From Pacificibacter marinus (GTDB taxonomy: Bacteria > Pseudomonadota > Alphaproteobacteria > Rhodobacterales > Rhodobacteraceae): a stretch of 64,000 nt of DNA. Every line of letters starts with the position of its first letter. The first letter of the stretch is position 1. A program made the translations under genes and the position numbers. Location: the NCBI RefSeq assembly GCF_018860505.1, contig NZ_JAHKPU010000032.1:124001-188000 (forward strand). The letters are read 5' to 3'. The notes beneath the pieces were generated by a model, which worked only from the letters and a program-made list of their open reading frames with translations, was not told where the DNA came from and did not search any database. Below are positions 17,853 to 26,241 of this stretch, one piece after another.

Positions 17853-18332
17853 TCATTCACTAACCAGCTCAGGCAATTCCAACTCCAGAATATCACGCAC
17901 GGCATTTGCGGCCTCGGCGCCCTTTTTCACAAAATGTTCTGTATAGAACTTGATGTGATCTTCTGTGGAATGAAAATGATGCGGCGTCAAAGACACCGAG
18001 AACATCGGAACTTCTGTTTCCAGTTGCGCTTGCATTAACCCTGACACCACAGCGTCAGCAACAAAGTCATGACGGTAAATGCCGCCATCGACGACCAAGG
18101 CCGCGACAACGATGGCATCATATTTGCCAGTTTTGGCCAAACGTTTCGCCAAAAGCGGTGCTTCGAATGCACCGGGGACATTATAGACATCTGTTGTGGC
18201 GTTTGGCGCATGCTCTGTCATTTGTGCGAGAAAACCAACATGGGCTTGATCCACAATATCGGCATGCCAACGGGCACGAATGAACGCGATGCGAGGAGAA
18301 GATGTTTCGAAATTTGAAGTCATATTTGTCAT
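17853..18332 (-). CDS. ribH2: 6,7-dimethyl-8-ribityllumazine synthase, RibH2 type
   Basis: This enzyme condenses 3,4-dihydroxybutanone phosphate with the ribitylamino-pyrimidine, the penultimate step of riboflavin synthesis. The 159 residues contain RARWHADIVDQA, VPGAFEAPLLAK and DGGIYRHDFVADAV. These match the RibH2 (type II, decameric) lumazine synthase of Brucella and rhizobia rather than the RibH1 of the main rib operon. It stands alone and is preceded by an FMN riboswitch. Being separate from other rib genes fits a second, FMN-regulated copy. Confidence 0.93.
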   Translation of the reverse strand: MTNMTSNFETSSPRIAFIRARWHADIVDQAHVGFLAQMTEHAPNATTDVYNVPGAFEAPLLAKRLAKTGKYDAIVVAALVVDGGIYRHDFVADAVVSGLMQAQLETEVPMFSVSLTPHHFHSTEDHIKFYTEHFVKKGAEAANAVRDILELELPELVSE

Positions 18333-18399
18333 TTTGGAACCCTTGAGTTTACACTGTTAGGTCCCAGAGCTCGAAGGAACGCGCACGACGAGCCAAAGC

Positions 18400-18546
18400 C
18401 CCCTGCCCGCATTCCATTCTCTACCATCCGGACTTTAACCGTCGGTTCTGGAATTTCACCAGATCTGCTGACCCAAGCCTTTTTACGTGCGAGGCGCTCG
18501 CGGACTATAACCGCCGGTGGGGAATTACACCCCGCCCTGAGAACTG
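18400..18546 (-). promoter_or_regulatory. FMN riboswitch (RFN element)
   Basis: Read on the minus strand, the conserved core appears in order: CAGGGCGGGGTGTAATTCCC, CACCGGCGGTTATAGTCCGC, GAGCG, then TCTGGTGAAATTCCAGAACC, GACGGTTAAAGTCCGGATGG and a final GAGAATG. This is the six-helix aptamer that binds FMN and shuts off riboflavin genes. It lies in the leader of ribH2, so ribH2 should be repressed when FMN is plentiful. The region 18333-18400 would hold the expression platform. Confidence 0.95.
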
Positions 18547-18551
18547 ATTTG

Positions 18552-18580
18552 AATTTAGGGATCGTCAAGAAGAAGGTCAA
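18552..18580 (-). promoter_or_regulatory. promoter for the FMN riboswitch-ribH2 transcript
   Basis: On the minus strand TTGACC (18580-18575), a 17-base spacer and TAAATT (18557-18552) would start transcription at about 18546, exactly at the first base of the riboswitch. Confidence 0.75.
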
Positions 18581-18629
18581 GAGCAAGAAACTGTATCCCC
18601 CACCAATAACGCAGGGTCGTTTAACATGG

Positions 18630-18662
18630 AAAAGGCTCGCTAGGTTTCCCCAGCGAGCCTTA
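18630..18662 (-). terminator. intrinsic terminator after pgi
   Basis: On the minus strand AAGGCTCGCT and AGCGAGCCTT pair across a 10-base loop, followed by TTCC. It closes the zwf-pgl-pgi unit. Confidence 0.82.
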
Positions 18663-18681
18663 TTAACAATGATTGAACGAG

Positions 18682-20298
18682 CTAAACTTGAAGGAACTTT
18701 ACAAGGTTTCTCGTTGATCCGTCTTTATCAGCGCCATCCTCAGCGCCAGCCAAAACAGGTTGCAACGCAACAGCAAGCTCTTTGCCAAGCTCAACACCCC
18801 ATTGATCGAAAGAGTTAATCCCCAGGACGACACCTTCGACAAAGACGCGGTGTTCATAAAGGGCCACGATTTGTCCCAATACAAACGGGGTGAGGCGCTC
18901 GTAAGCCAATGTTGTTGTTGGGCGATTGCCCGGGAACACACGGTGGCGCGCTTGGCGTTCCAGTTCCGCCCCTTCAAAGCCTTTGGCACGCATGATGGCA
19001 CGCGCCTCATCCAAGGATCGGCCACGCAACAACGCCTCGGATTGCGCCAAGCAATTGGACACAAGCAATTCATGTTGATGCTCAAGACCCGCTTCATGAC
19101 CGTATTTTCCAACCATAAATTCACAAGGGACAACCCGCGTGCCTTGGTGAATCAACTGATAAAACGCGTGTTGGCCATTGGTGCCAGGTTCCCCCCAAAC
19201 AACAGGGCCAGACTCGAAGGGCAAATCTTCGCCATCCATTGACACCCGTTTGCCGTTACTTTCCATTTCCAGCTGCTGCAAATAGGCCGGCAGTCGCACA
19301 AGACGTTGTTCATATGGCAAAACGGCACGCGTAGCGTGACCGCAGACTTGATTGTGCCAAATTCCCGTCAAAGCCAAAAGCGCAGGCAGGTTTTCGCCCC
19401 AAGTTGCGGTGCGAAAATGTGTGTCCATCGCTTGCGCACCACGCAAGAAATCCGCGAAATGTTGTGGACCAATCGCCAGCATCAAAGGCAGACCGATAGG
19501 GCCCCAAACAGAATAACGACCACCAACCCAATCCTCGAATCCGAACACAAGATCAGGATCAACGCCAAAGGCAGCCGTTTTGTCACGCGCTGTGGACAGT
19601 GCTGCGAAATGACGTGAAATACCCTCTTCGCCGACATGTTCAACAAGCCAATCCCGTGCGGTTTGGGCGTTGGTCATAGTCTCGATTGTTGTAAAGGTTT
19701 TAGAGGCGACAATAACCAATGTGGTCAAAGGGTTAAGCCCCTTCAACACATCATAGATATGCGCGCCGTCAACATTGGATACAAAATGACACTGCGGCCC
19801 GTCGGCGTAAGGGCGCAAGGCCTCATAGGCCATCACAGGGCCAAGATCAGATCCACCAATCCCGATATTAACGATGTTTTCAAACGGCGCATTGGAGGAT
19901 GATGTGATGTCGCCGCGGCGCACACGATCGGCAAAATCATCCATACGAGCCAAAACATGACGCACATCTTTCATGATGCCCGCGCCATCGACCGTGATGT
20001 CATCGCCATCAAGATTGCGAAGCGCCGTGTGCAAAACAGCGCGCCCTTCGGTGTCGTTGATTTTTTCACCACTGAACATCGCATCGCGTTTGCCTGCCAC
20101 ATCGGCCTGCTCGAGCAGATCAATCAACGCAGTCTTTTGCGCTGCATCGATATTGGTTTTCGAGTAGTCAAACAAAAGCCCGTCCGCTTCGACAGAAAAC
20201 GACCGAGCCCGCACGGCATCATCGGCAAACAGATCAAGAATGTGGCGATCTGCAGCCGCTGCGTTCAATGCTTTCAATCCGGAAAAATCAACGGACAT
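18682..20298 (-). CDS. pgi: glucose-6-phosphate isomerase
   Basis: Pgi interconverts glucose-6-phosphate and fructose-6-phosphate. The 538 residues hold the two family signatures: the region around VVIASKTFTTIETMTNAQT (phosphate binding) and, near the C-terminus, GINSFDQWGVELGKELA. The conserved stretch NIGIGGSDLGPVMAYEAL is also present. It is the third gene of zwf-pgl-pgi, the standard Entner-Doudoroff feed of roseobacters; in this arrangement Pgi mainly recycles or supplies glucose-6-phosphate to Zwf. Spacing to pgl is 106 bases, and an intrinsic terminator follows. Confidence 0.97.
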   Translation of the reverse strand: MSVDFSGLKALNAAAADRHILDLFADDAVRARSFSVEADGLLFDYSKTNIDAAQKTALIDLLEQADVAGKRDAMFSGEKINDTEGRAVLHTALRNLDGDDITVDGAGIMKDVRHVLARMDDFADRVRRGDITSSSNAPFENIVNIGIGGSDLGPVMAYEALRPYADGPQCHFVSNVDGAHIYDVLKGLNPLTTLVIVASKTFTTIETMTNAQTARDWLVEHVGEEGISRHFAALSTARDKTAAFGVDPDLVFGFEDWVGGRYSVWGPIGLPLMLAIGPQHFADFLRGAQAMDTHFRTATWGENLPALLALTGIWHNQVCGHATRAVLPYEQRLVRLPAYLQQLEMESNGKRVSMDGEDLPFESGPVVWGEPGTNGQHAFYQLIHQGTRVVPCEFMVGKYGHEAGLEHQHELLVSNCLAQSEALLRGRSLDEARAIMRAKGFEGAELERQARHRVFPGNRPTTTLAYERLTPFVLGQIVALYEHRVFVEGVVLGINSFDQWGVELGKELAVALQPVLAGAEDGADKDGSTRNLVKFLQV

Positions 20299-20404
20299 GG
20301 TATCTCCTATCAGGGGGTGACCCCATTTTAGTCTTAAACAGTTTATCTGTCCCTAATGGGATGAGGCGAAATTGGCGCATAGTTTGGGCCATCTGCCACG
20401 CGTT

Positions 20405-21076
20405 TTATGCGGCCCAGTGCACAGTTGCGCCTTGCAAGAAAGCTGCAATCGGCGCGTCGAAAGGCTGCAATTTACGCGCTCGTTCCAAAGCGTCGCGTTT
20501 TTCGGTGCCTGTGATCAAAATATGCGTAGACACGGCTGATTTCAAAGCCTTAGCAGACAGGGTGATCCGCGGCTCAGGCGCACCGGGCGCACGCATCGCA
20601 AGCAATGTCGGTGCATCATCTGATAGACCAAGTGCGAGTTGATCGGCACCGGGGAACAGGCTCGCCGTGTGCATATCAAGCCCCATGCCAAGCACTAAAA
20701 CATCAAGCGGCAATGCGGCGTCGACAGCAGGCATCAAGCCATCCAAACCCTCTTCAGGTGTTGGCACGTCCGTGTGCAACGGAATCAAAGCCGCCTCAGA
20801 GGCATGCCCAGTGACCAAGCGCCGCTTAAGCAGCGCCGTGTTAGACCGATCAGAGGTTTCAGGCACCCAGCGTTCATCATTGAGCAAAATATCGATCCGA
20901 TCCCACGCCAAATGTACCCCCGACAAGGTGTCGAAAATCGGCCCTGGCGTGGTGCCGCCCGGCACACATAAAGAGGCACGATCAGAGTGATCCAGCGCCG
21001 CTCTCAATTCCCCTGCGATGATATCCGCCAAATCAAGCATCAATGCATCGCGGTCTGCATACTCTACAAAGTTCAT
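20405..21076 (-). CDS. pgl: 6-phosphogluconolactonase
   Basis: Pgl hydrolyses 6-phosphogluconolactone made by Zwf. The 223 residues (DevB type) include LCVPGGTTPGPIFDTL, the conserved LNDERWVPETSDRSN and LVLGMGLDMHTASLFPG. The ATG at 21076 overlaps the zwf stop as ATGA and has GGAG 8 bases upstream, so it is preferred over the in-frame start at 21094. Together with zwf it delivers 6-phosphogluconate; edd and eda are not in this window. Confidence 0.95.
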   Translation of the reverse strand: MNFVEYADRDALMLDLADIIAGELRAALDHSDRASLCVPGGTTPGPIFDTLSGVHLAWDRIDILLNDERWVPETSDRSNTALLKRRLVTGHASEAALIPLHTDVPTPEEGLDGLMPAVDAALPLDVLVLGMGLDMHTASLFPGADQLALGLSDDAPTLLAMRAPGAPEPRITLSAKALKSAVSTHILITGTEKRDALERARKLQPFDAPIAAFLQGATVHWAA

Positions 21077-22524
21077 TCTTTGATCTCCCGCCAAGCACGG
21101 TTTTCACGTTTGAGCATCAAAGCCGCGTCATCAGGCCCAGCAGAGCCAACATCATACAGCTTTGGCACATCGTTGCGCGCGGTCCAGCCGTTGATCAGCG
21201 GATCGGTCCACGCCCAAGCGGCCTCGACTTCATCGCCACGCATAAACAGCGTTTGGTTGCCACGGATCACATCCATGATCAAACGTTCGTAGGCATCTGG
21301 CACATCATCTTCATCACCCAAAGCATCGGCAAATGACATATCCAGCGGCACATCGACCAAACGCATCCCGCCAGGGCCAGGTTCTTTGATCGTCACCTGC
21401 AAAGTCATGCCCTCATTGGGTTGCAACCGAATGCGCAAGACATTGGCGTGTGTACCAGCCTCTTCGCCAAAAATCGAATGCGGAGTCTCTTTGAACACAA
21501 CAGCAATTTCAGAGGCGCGCGCTTTGAGTTTTTTGCCCGTACGGATGTAAATCGGCGTATTGGCCCACCGCCAGTTGGCGATTTGACAGCGCAACGCGAT
21601 ATAGCTTTCGGTGCGCGATTTCGGATCGCCCGCGTCGTCGCGGTAGGATTGCTCGGTCTCGGTCGCGTCATATTGACCGCGTACGATGTGATGCGGCGCA
21701 ATAGGTTCTAAGGCACGGATAACTTTTAGCTTTTCATCGCGCACAGCGTCAGGGTCGTATTTACTTGGCGGCTCCATCGCGATCAAGCACAACAGCTGCA
21801 TCAAGTGGTTTTGCACCATATCGCGCATGGCACCCGCACGGTCATAATATTCACCGCGCCCGCCCACACCAACAGTTTCCGCCACTGTGATCTGGATATG
21901 ATCGATGTATTGTGCGTTCCACAACGGTTCGAACAAGATATTGCCAAACCGTACAGCCATAAGGTTTTGCACGGTTTCTTTGCCAAGGTAATGATCGATG
22001 CGGTAGATCTGCGTCTCGTCGAAATGAGCCGCCAAATCGCCGTTCAACGCCTTAGCTGTCACCAAATCACGCCCGAATGGTTTTTCAACCACGATACGGC
22101 TGTCAGCATCAGAAATACCGTTCATGTGCAACCGCTCTGCAATCGCGCCGAACAGGCTGGGCGCGACTGAGAAATAGAAGGCTTTGACAACATCGTTGCG
22201 CATCATGGCTTTCAACTCAGACCATCCGCCCTCGCCTTTCGCATCGATGGTGACGTAGTCCAACTGCGCCAAAAATTCTTCGATGTTACATTCGTCGCAA
22301 TCGTTCTTTTCAGAGAACTCATGTATGGCATCACGCACGAGATCACGAAACTCTGATGTGCCAAAGTCAGAGCGCGCAGCACCAATGATGCGGGCATCGC
22401 TGGGCATTTGACCAGAACAAAAACGACGGTACAAGCCAGGTAAAATTTTGCGGCGGGCCAGATCGCCCGTGCCACCAAAAATAACCAAATCGAAGGTTTC
22501 GACCGGAATGACGCGTGACACCAT
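21073..22524 (-). CDS. zwf: glucose-6-phosphate 1-dehydrogenase
   Basis: Zwf oxidises glucose-6-phosphate with NAD(P), the entry to the Entner-Doudoroff and pentose phosphate routes. The 483 residues show the nucleotide-binding FGGTGDLARRKILP near the N-terminus and the active-site signature RIDHYLGKETVQN. The open frame extends to 22635, but the ATG at 22524 has AAGGAGACACATC directly upstream and gives the usual length. It is the first gene of the unit and overlaps pgl by four bases. Confidence 0.97.
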   Translation of the reverse strand: MVSRVIPVETFDLVIFGGTGDLARRKILPGLYRRFCSGQMPSDARIIGAARSDFGTSEFRDLVRDAIHEFSEKNDCDECNIEEFLAQLDYVTIDAKGEGGWSELKAMMRNDVVKAFYFSVAPSLFGAIAERLHMNGISDADSRIVVEKPFGRDLVTAKALNGDLAAHFDETQIYRIDHYLGKETVQNLMAVRFGNILFEPLWNAQYIDHIQITVAETVGVGGRGEYYDRAGAMRDMVQNHLMQLLCLIAMEPPSKYDPDAVRDEKLKVIRALEPIAPHHIVRGQYDATETEQSYRDDAGDPKSRTESYIALRCQIANWRWANTPIYIRTGKKLKARASEIAVVFKETPHSIFGEEAGTHANVLRIRLQPNEGMTLQVTIKEPGPGGMRLVDVPLDMSFADALGDEDDVPDAYERLIMDVIRGNQTLFMRGDEVEAAWAWTDPLINGWTARNDVPKLYDVGSAGPDDAALMLKRENRAWREIKE

Positions 22525-23044
22525 GATGTGTCTCCTTTGTGTGTTCAGGCGGCGCTGTTTGCGCGGATCACCTTCACCATTGTATTTCACCGCAACGACA
22601 GCTTTTTCCAAAACATCGTTAGCGCTAACGCGCAAGGTTTAACGCCCTAATTCTGCAAAGTCTAGCACCCGATGCCTCATTCGTCTGCCACTCTTTTGGC
22701 ATACCACTTGCCCCACAAATAGTGACATGATCACAATACGGTAGCATGGCACAAGATGCTTTTTTAACAGGTTACAAACGCATATCACAGATAGTTCACG
22801 TCGCAACGGATGGCCCTATGAAAGACTTTAACGCCCCCACCCGAAATGGCACTATGGTGAAAAATTCATCGATCCTAATGTCATCGCCAAAAATGACAGC
22901 CGCGGGACGGCTTTTTCACCAATTTGCTAAAGCTTTGGCTCAAGACTGGCACCTTGCGTAACATCACGCCGCTCCCGCATTGCCTTGGGTCGTGAGCATG
23001 AGACATAGATTCTGTCACGCACCCTGTTCAGCGTAGACGCAGGC
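22525..23044. other. 520-bp intergenic region with possible small RNA on plus strand
   Basis: This holds the zwf promoter region and no convincing protein gene. On the plus strand two small hairpins lie in tandem: TGTCAT/ATGACA (22879-22898) and AGCCG/CGGCT (22898-22912) followed by TTTT. The second looks like a weak intrinsic terminator without an upstream gene. A TTGGCA hexamer at 22696 lacks a good -10 partner. An unannotated short transcript is possible but weakly supported. Confidence 0.3.
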
Positions 23045-23629
23045 TTAGGCTTCCAACTCCGAATCCCAATACAAAAAGTCGATCCAACTGTCATGCAAGT
23101 GATTTGGCGGAAATTTTCGTCCGACATTGCGCAATTGCTCGCATTCCGGCGCGCGCGGCGTTTTGCGCAGCTGCATGCCGATTTGACGCAGAGATTTCGA
23201 TCCTTTGCGCAGATTACATCGTTGACAGGCTGCAACGACATTTTCCCATGAAGTGATACCGCCCCGTGCACGTGGAATAACGTGATCAAAGGTCAAATTG
23301 CCCATCGAACCGCAGTACTGACAGCAAAATTCATCCCGTAAAAACAAATTAAAGCGCGTGAAGGCCACGCGCTTTTGAGGTTTGACATAATCTTTCAGGA
23401 CAACAACAGACGGGATCTTAATCTCATGTCTGGGACTGCGCACCACTTGGTCGTATTCGGCAACGATTTCGACGCGATCCAACCAAACTGCTTTGATTGC
23501 TTCCTGCCATGGCCACAAAGACAGAGGATAATAGGACAAGGGGCGGTAATCCGCATTGAGCACCAAAGCGGGATGCGCCTTGCGAATATTCGGTTCTCTG
23601 ACGAAATCGGTTCGAAACTCACTGTCCAT
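23045..23629 (-). CDS. HNH endonuclease family protein
   Basis: This 194-residue protein has a C-terminal HNH nuclease domain: zinc-binding CQYCG, the active-site DHVIPRARGGITSWENVV and the second zinc pair CQRCNLRKG. An N-terminal domain (about 1-90, with LVLNADYRPLSYYPLSLWPW) is typical of a widespread stand-alone HNH group of unknown role, common in cyanobacteria and alphaproteobacteria. The ATG at 23629 has GGA 9 bases upstream; an ATG at 23665 is possible but has no ribosome site. Solitary, with no restriction or phage genes near it, so a housekeeping role is more likely than defence. Confidence 0.88.
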   Translation of the reverse strand: MDSEFRTDFVREPNIRKAHPALVLNADYRPLSYYPLSLWPWQEAIKAVWLDRVEIVAEYDQVVRSPRHEIKIPSVVVLKDYVKPQKRVAFTRFNLFLRDEFCCQYCGSMGNLTFDHVIPRARGGITSWENVVAACQRCNLRKGSKSLRQIGMQLRKTPRAPECEQLRNVGRKFPPNHLHDSWIDFLYWDSELEA

Positions 23630-23709
23630 CTGTACTTCCAATCGCACCTCTTGCACATATGCCAAGGCTCGGGCGTCTTTGGTCAGGCGCGCGTCCTAGA
23701 CATACCCTC

Positions 23710-23737
23710 ACTATATATCGGGGATGATAGCTGGCAA
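23710..23737 (-). promoter_or_regulatory. promoter for the HNH gene
   Basis: On the minus strand TTGCCA (23737-23732), a 16-base spacer and TATAGT (23715-23710). Confidence 0.5.
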
Positions 23738-23811
23738 GACCCCTGTATATATGATCCGTATGGGGTGCATAATAAGGCGTGTGTGATGACGTCTGTGTGA
23801 CAGAGTGCATA

Positions 23812-23846
23812 AAAAAAGATCGCATGGTAATCCATACGATCTTTCA
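23812..23846 (-). terminator. intrinsic terminator after the 38-residue gene
   Basis: On the minus strand AAAGATCGTATGG and CCATGCGATCTTT pair across a short loop, one G-U included, followed by a T-run. It lies about 70 bases after the stop of the small membrane-protein gene. Confidence 0.85.
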
Positions 23847-23917
23847 TTTGGTACGGTGTGACCAAAATCGGCACACCAGATATATCAAACGAACCTAAAG
23901 CTGTTCGCAGCTAAATT

Positions 23918-24034
23918 TTAGCGACGCTTGTCTTCGACGCGGACGCGAATTTTACGTGGCTGCTGCTGAGGGACATACGCGACGCCAGCAATCAGTAAAA
24001 CAGATAGGGCGCTCAAAGTGATAATCAGGTCCAT
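23918..24034 (-). CDS. 38-residue single-pass membrane protein
   Basis: The ATG at 24034 is preceded by GGAGGAG at 6 bases, one of the best ribosome sites in the window. The 38-residue product starts MDLIITLSALSVLLIAGVAY, one transmembrane helix, and ends in a short basic tail (QPRKIRVRVEDKRR) expected on the cytoplasmic side. It has its own promoter (24065-24092) and terminator (23812-23846), so it is a compact independent gene. I do not recognise a family or function; the size and topology resemble small regulators of membrane complexes, which is inference only. Confidence 0.78.
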   Translation of the reverse strand: MDLIITLSALSVLLIAGVAYVPQQQPRKIRVRVEDKRR

Positions 24035-24064
24035 GGGACTCTCCTCCAACTGGTTCTTAACAAA

Positions 24065-24092
24065 ATGGTAACAATGTGGCGCAGATCGTCAA
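24065..24092 (-). promoter_or_regulatory. promoter for the 38-residue membrane-protein gene
   Basis: On the minus strand TTGACG (24092-24087), a 16-base spacer and TACCAT (24070-24065), followed by TTAAGAACC and the strong ribosome site. Confidence 0.55.
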
Positions 24093-24210
24093 GCGGTTCT
24101 GAATGTAATCGGCGAAAAACCTAAAATTATAGTCAATAACGTTAGGTCACTTGAAAGCGCGTGGCATTTCCATGTCACAGCGCCCCCACACCAACAACCT
24201 TGTGTTACGT

Positions 24211-24876
24211 TTATTCGTATCCAAGCCGTTCGCGCAAGAAAGCCAAAGCCACGGAAAGCCCTTCTGGGTCGATTCCATGAGCCGTGCCTTCCATAGAATG
24301 CGCATAGACTTTCTCAAATCCTGCGGCCTCCAATGCTTGCACAGCATCCGGCATAGACTGTGGCGGCACAACATTGTCTTCATCGCCATGGGCCAACAAA
24401 ATTGGCATTTTCACGCGCAATTCATCTTCAAGCATCTCAGGTTCTAGCAAACGGCCCGAAAAACCAACGACACCCGCAACAGCATCTTCGCGGCGCGGGG
24501 CGACATGCAGCGCCATCATGGTGCCTTGTGAAAAACCAACCACGGCCATCTGTGCAGGTTCAAGATCAAGATCGACAAGAATATCGTCCAAATAGGCGTT
24601 CAATTCATGGGATGCACGCTCCATACCGATCCGCGATTCTTCCTCAGAAGAGCCATCGATCCAAGGAATAGGAAACCATTGGAACCCACCAGGCGCGCCA
24701 GCACACAGTTCAGGGGCATCAGGCGCATAAAAAATCGTGTCGGGCATATGTTCGGCCATGGGGTCAGCCAGCCCTAAAAGGTCCGCGCCATTGGCCCCGT
24801 AACCATGCAAAAACACCACAACGGAGTGGGCCGAGCCAGATTGGCTTTCTTTCATTTTATGGTCAAGCACAGACAT
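24211..24876 (-). CDS. carboxylesterase / phospholipase-type alpha/beta hydrolase
   Basis: This 221-residue serine hydrolase is of the acyl-protein thioesterase/YpfH group. The oxyanion region is FLHGYGANGADLLGL, the nucleophile lies in GFSQGTMMAL, the acid in HGDEDNVVP and the histidine in GTAHGIDPEG. The real start is the ATG at 24876, which overlaps the alkA stop as TGATG. It is the last gene of cbiD-cobK-alkA-esterase and has no obvious link to cobalamin chemistry. The substrate is unknown; short-chain esters are usual for the family. Confidence 0.9.
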   Translation of the reverse strand: MSVLDHKMKESQSGSAHSVVVFLHGYGANGADLLGLADPMAEHMPDTIFYAPDAPELCAGAPGGFQWFPIPWIDGSSEEESRIGMERASHELNAYLDDILVDLDLEPAQMAVVGFSQGTMMALHVAPRREDAVAGVVGFSGRLLEPEMLEDELRVKMPILLAHGDEDNVVPPQSMPDAVQALEAAGFEKVYAHSMEGTAHGIDPEGLSVALAFLRERLGYE

Positions 24877-25499
24877 CAACGTATTCCTTCACGGGTTTTC
24901 TCAACACGGTAATAGGCCCATAGAAGCCGCGCTGCAACAGATCTATAGGGAGCCCAATCTGCGGCCATGGCGCGCATCTGTGTCTCGGTTGGGCGGGCGT
25001 CCAATTCAAACAGAATTTTTGCGGCCTCTTGCAAAGCCAAATCATTGGCAGCAAAGACATCCGCATGGCCAAGCGAAAATTTGGCGTAGATTTCTGCCGT
25101 CCAGCGCCCAACGCCTTTGACTTGGGTCAGCACAGTTATGACCTCATCCGTTGAGGCATTGCGCAGCGCCTCAAAATCGATCCGCGCCTCAGCTAAAGCT
25201 CTGACATATTTCACTTTAGGCCGCGACAATCCACAAGCACGCAATTCGTCATCTGTGGCGGCGCACACAGCGGATTCGGTGTGTAACTGCGCATCTACAA
25301 CCCGTTGCCAGATGGCCTTGGCTGAGGCCACTGAAACCTGCTGAGAGACAATCGCCGACATCAATTCTTCGAAACCGTCTTGGCGCAACCGCAAAGGCAA
25401 TGGCCCAGTTAAATCGTAAGCCTTGGCAAAGTGTGGGATTGTTGCTGCCAAAATAGCAGCATCCGCATCCACATCTGCCTGACAGGTGATGCGCCTCAT
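24876..25499 (-). CDS. DNA-3-methyladenine glycosylase II family (AlkA-like)
   Basis: This 207-residue HhH-GPD base-excision repair glycosylase removes alkylated purines. Seen: FEELMSAIVSQQVSVASAKAIW, the helix-hairpin-helix VKGVGRWTAEIYAKF and, further on, the catalytic Asp region VFAANDLALQEA. The ATG at 25499 overlaps the cobK stop as ATGA; the reading frame further upstream lies inside cobK. Short compared with E. coli AlkA because it lacks the N-terminal domain, as is common in alphaproteobacteria. Confidence 0.92.
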   Translation of the reverse strand: MRRITCQADVDADAAILAATIPHFAKAYDLTGPLPLRLRQDGFEELMSAIVSQQVSVASAKAIWQRVVDAQLHTESAVCAATDDELRACGLSRPKVKYVRALAEARIDFEALRNASTDEVITVLTQVKGVGRWTAEIYAKFSLGHADVFAANDLALQEAAKILFELDARPTETQMRAMAADWAPYRSVAARLLWAYYRVEKTREGIR

Positions 25500-26227
25500 G
25501 CGAATTGCTCTGCCCATTCCAGCGCATCGCAAATCTGTTCGCGCCGCTCAATCCCTTCAGGCGCTTCGGGGCGTGTCATCATCGCCACTTGAATACCCAA
25601 AGCGCGTGCGGCGGCCAGTTTGGTTTTACCACCTGCCCCGCCTGCGTTTTTCACCACAAGCCAATCAGGTTTGAGCCGCGCGAACATGTCGCGTTCATGC
25701 GCCTCAGAAAACGGCGGGCGCCCGATGATCCATTCGCCAGTGCCTAACGGAAACGGTTCTGTCGGCGCATCAATCACCCGACACATCAGATGACGATCTT
25801 GCAACGGCCCGTAATGTTCTAGACTTTGACGCCCCGTCGCCACAAACACTCGCGCCCCTTTGGGGATCAATTGATCTAAATCTGCATAGCTGTCAGCACG
25901 ATGCCAAGCATCACCTGTGCGCGAAATCCATTGGGCACGTTCAAAACGCAAATACGGCAGGGCGCGGTCTTTACAAATCTGCGCTGTGCGGGCGGTGATT
26001 TTATCGGCAAAAGGATGAGTGGCATCGATCACGGCTGTGATGTTTTCACCGATCAAAAAGGCCTCAAAAGCCTCAGCCCCGCCAAAACCGCCGATGCGCG
26101 TGGGCACACCCAAATCAATCGGATTGCGCGTTGCCCCCGCCAATGAAGCGATGCAAGCAATGTTCGCATCCTTCAAGTAGCCTGCCAAATTGCGCGCCTC
26201 AGCGGTGCCCGCGAGAAGTAGGATCAT
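25496..26227 (-). CDS. cobK: precorrin-6A reductase CobK
   Basis: CobK reduces precorrin-6A to dihydroprecorrin-6 with NADPH in corrin ring synthesis. The 243 residues start MILLLAGTAEARNLA, with the Rossmann-type nucleotide site, and include AVIDATHPFADKIT and VFVATGRQSLEHYG, typical of CobK/CbiJ. It follows cbiD after 14 bases and overlaps alkA. CobK acts several steps after the methylations carried out by the neighbouring CobA and CbiD. Confidence 0.94.
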   Translation of the reverse strand: MILLLAGTAEARNLAGYLKDANIACIASLAGATRNPIDLGVPTRIGGFGGAEAFEAFLIGENITAVIDATHPFADKITARTAQICKDRALPYLRFERAQWISRTGDAWHRADSYADLDQLIPKGARVFVATGRQSLEHYGPLQDRHLMCRVIDAPTEPFPLGTGEWIIGRPPFSEAHERDMFARLKPDWLVVKNAGGAGGKTKLAAARALGIQVAMMTRPEAPEGIERREQICDALEWAEQFA

Positions 26228-26241
26228 AGCATTGGTCTTTC

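Noticed and set aside
23045-23629. HNH protein as part of a restriction or phage-defence system
   Set aside because: No methylase, helicase, phage or other defence genes nearby; the N-terminal domain belongs to a widespread solitary group.
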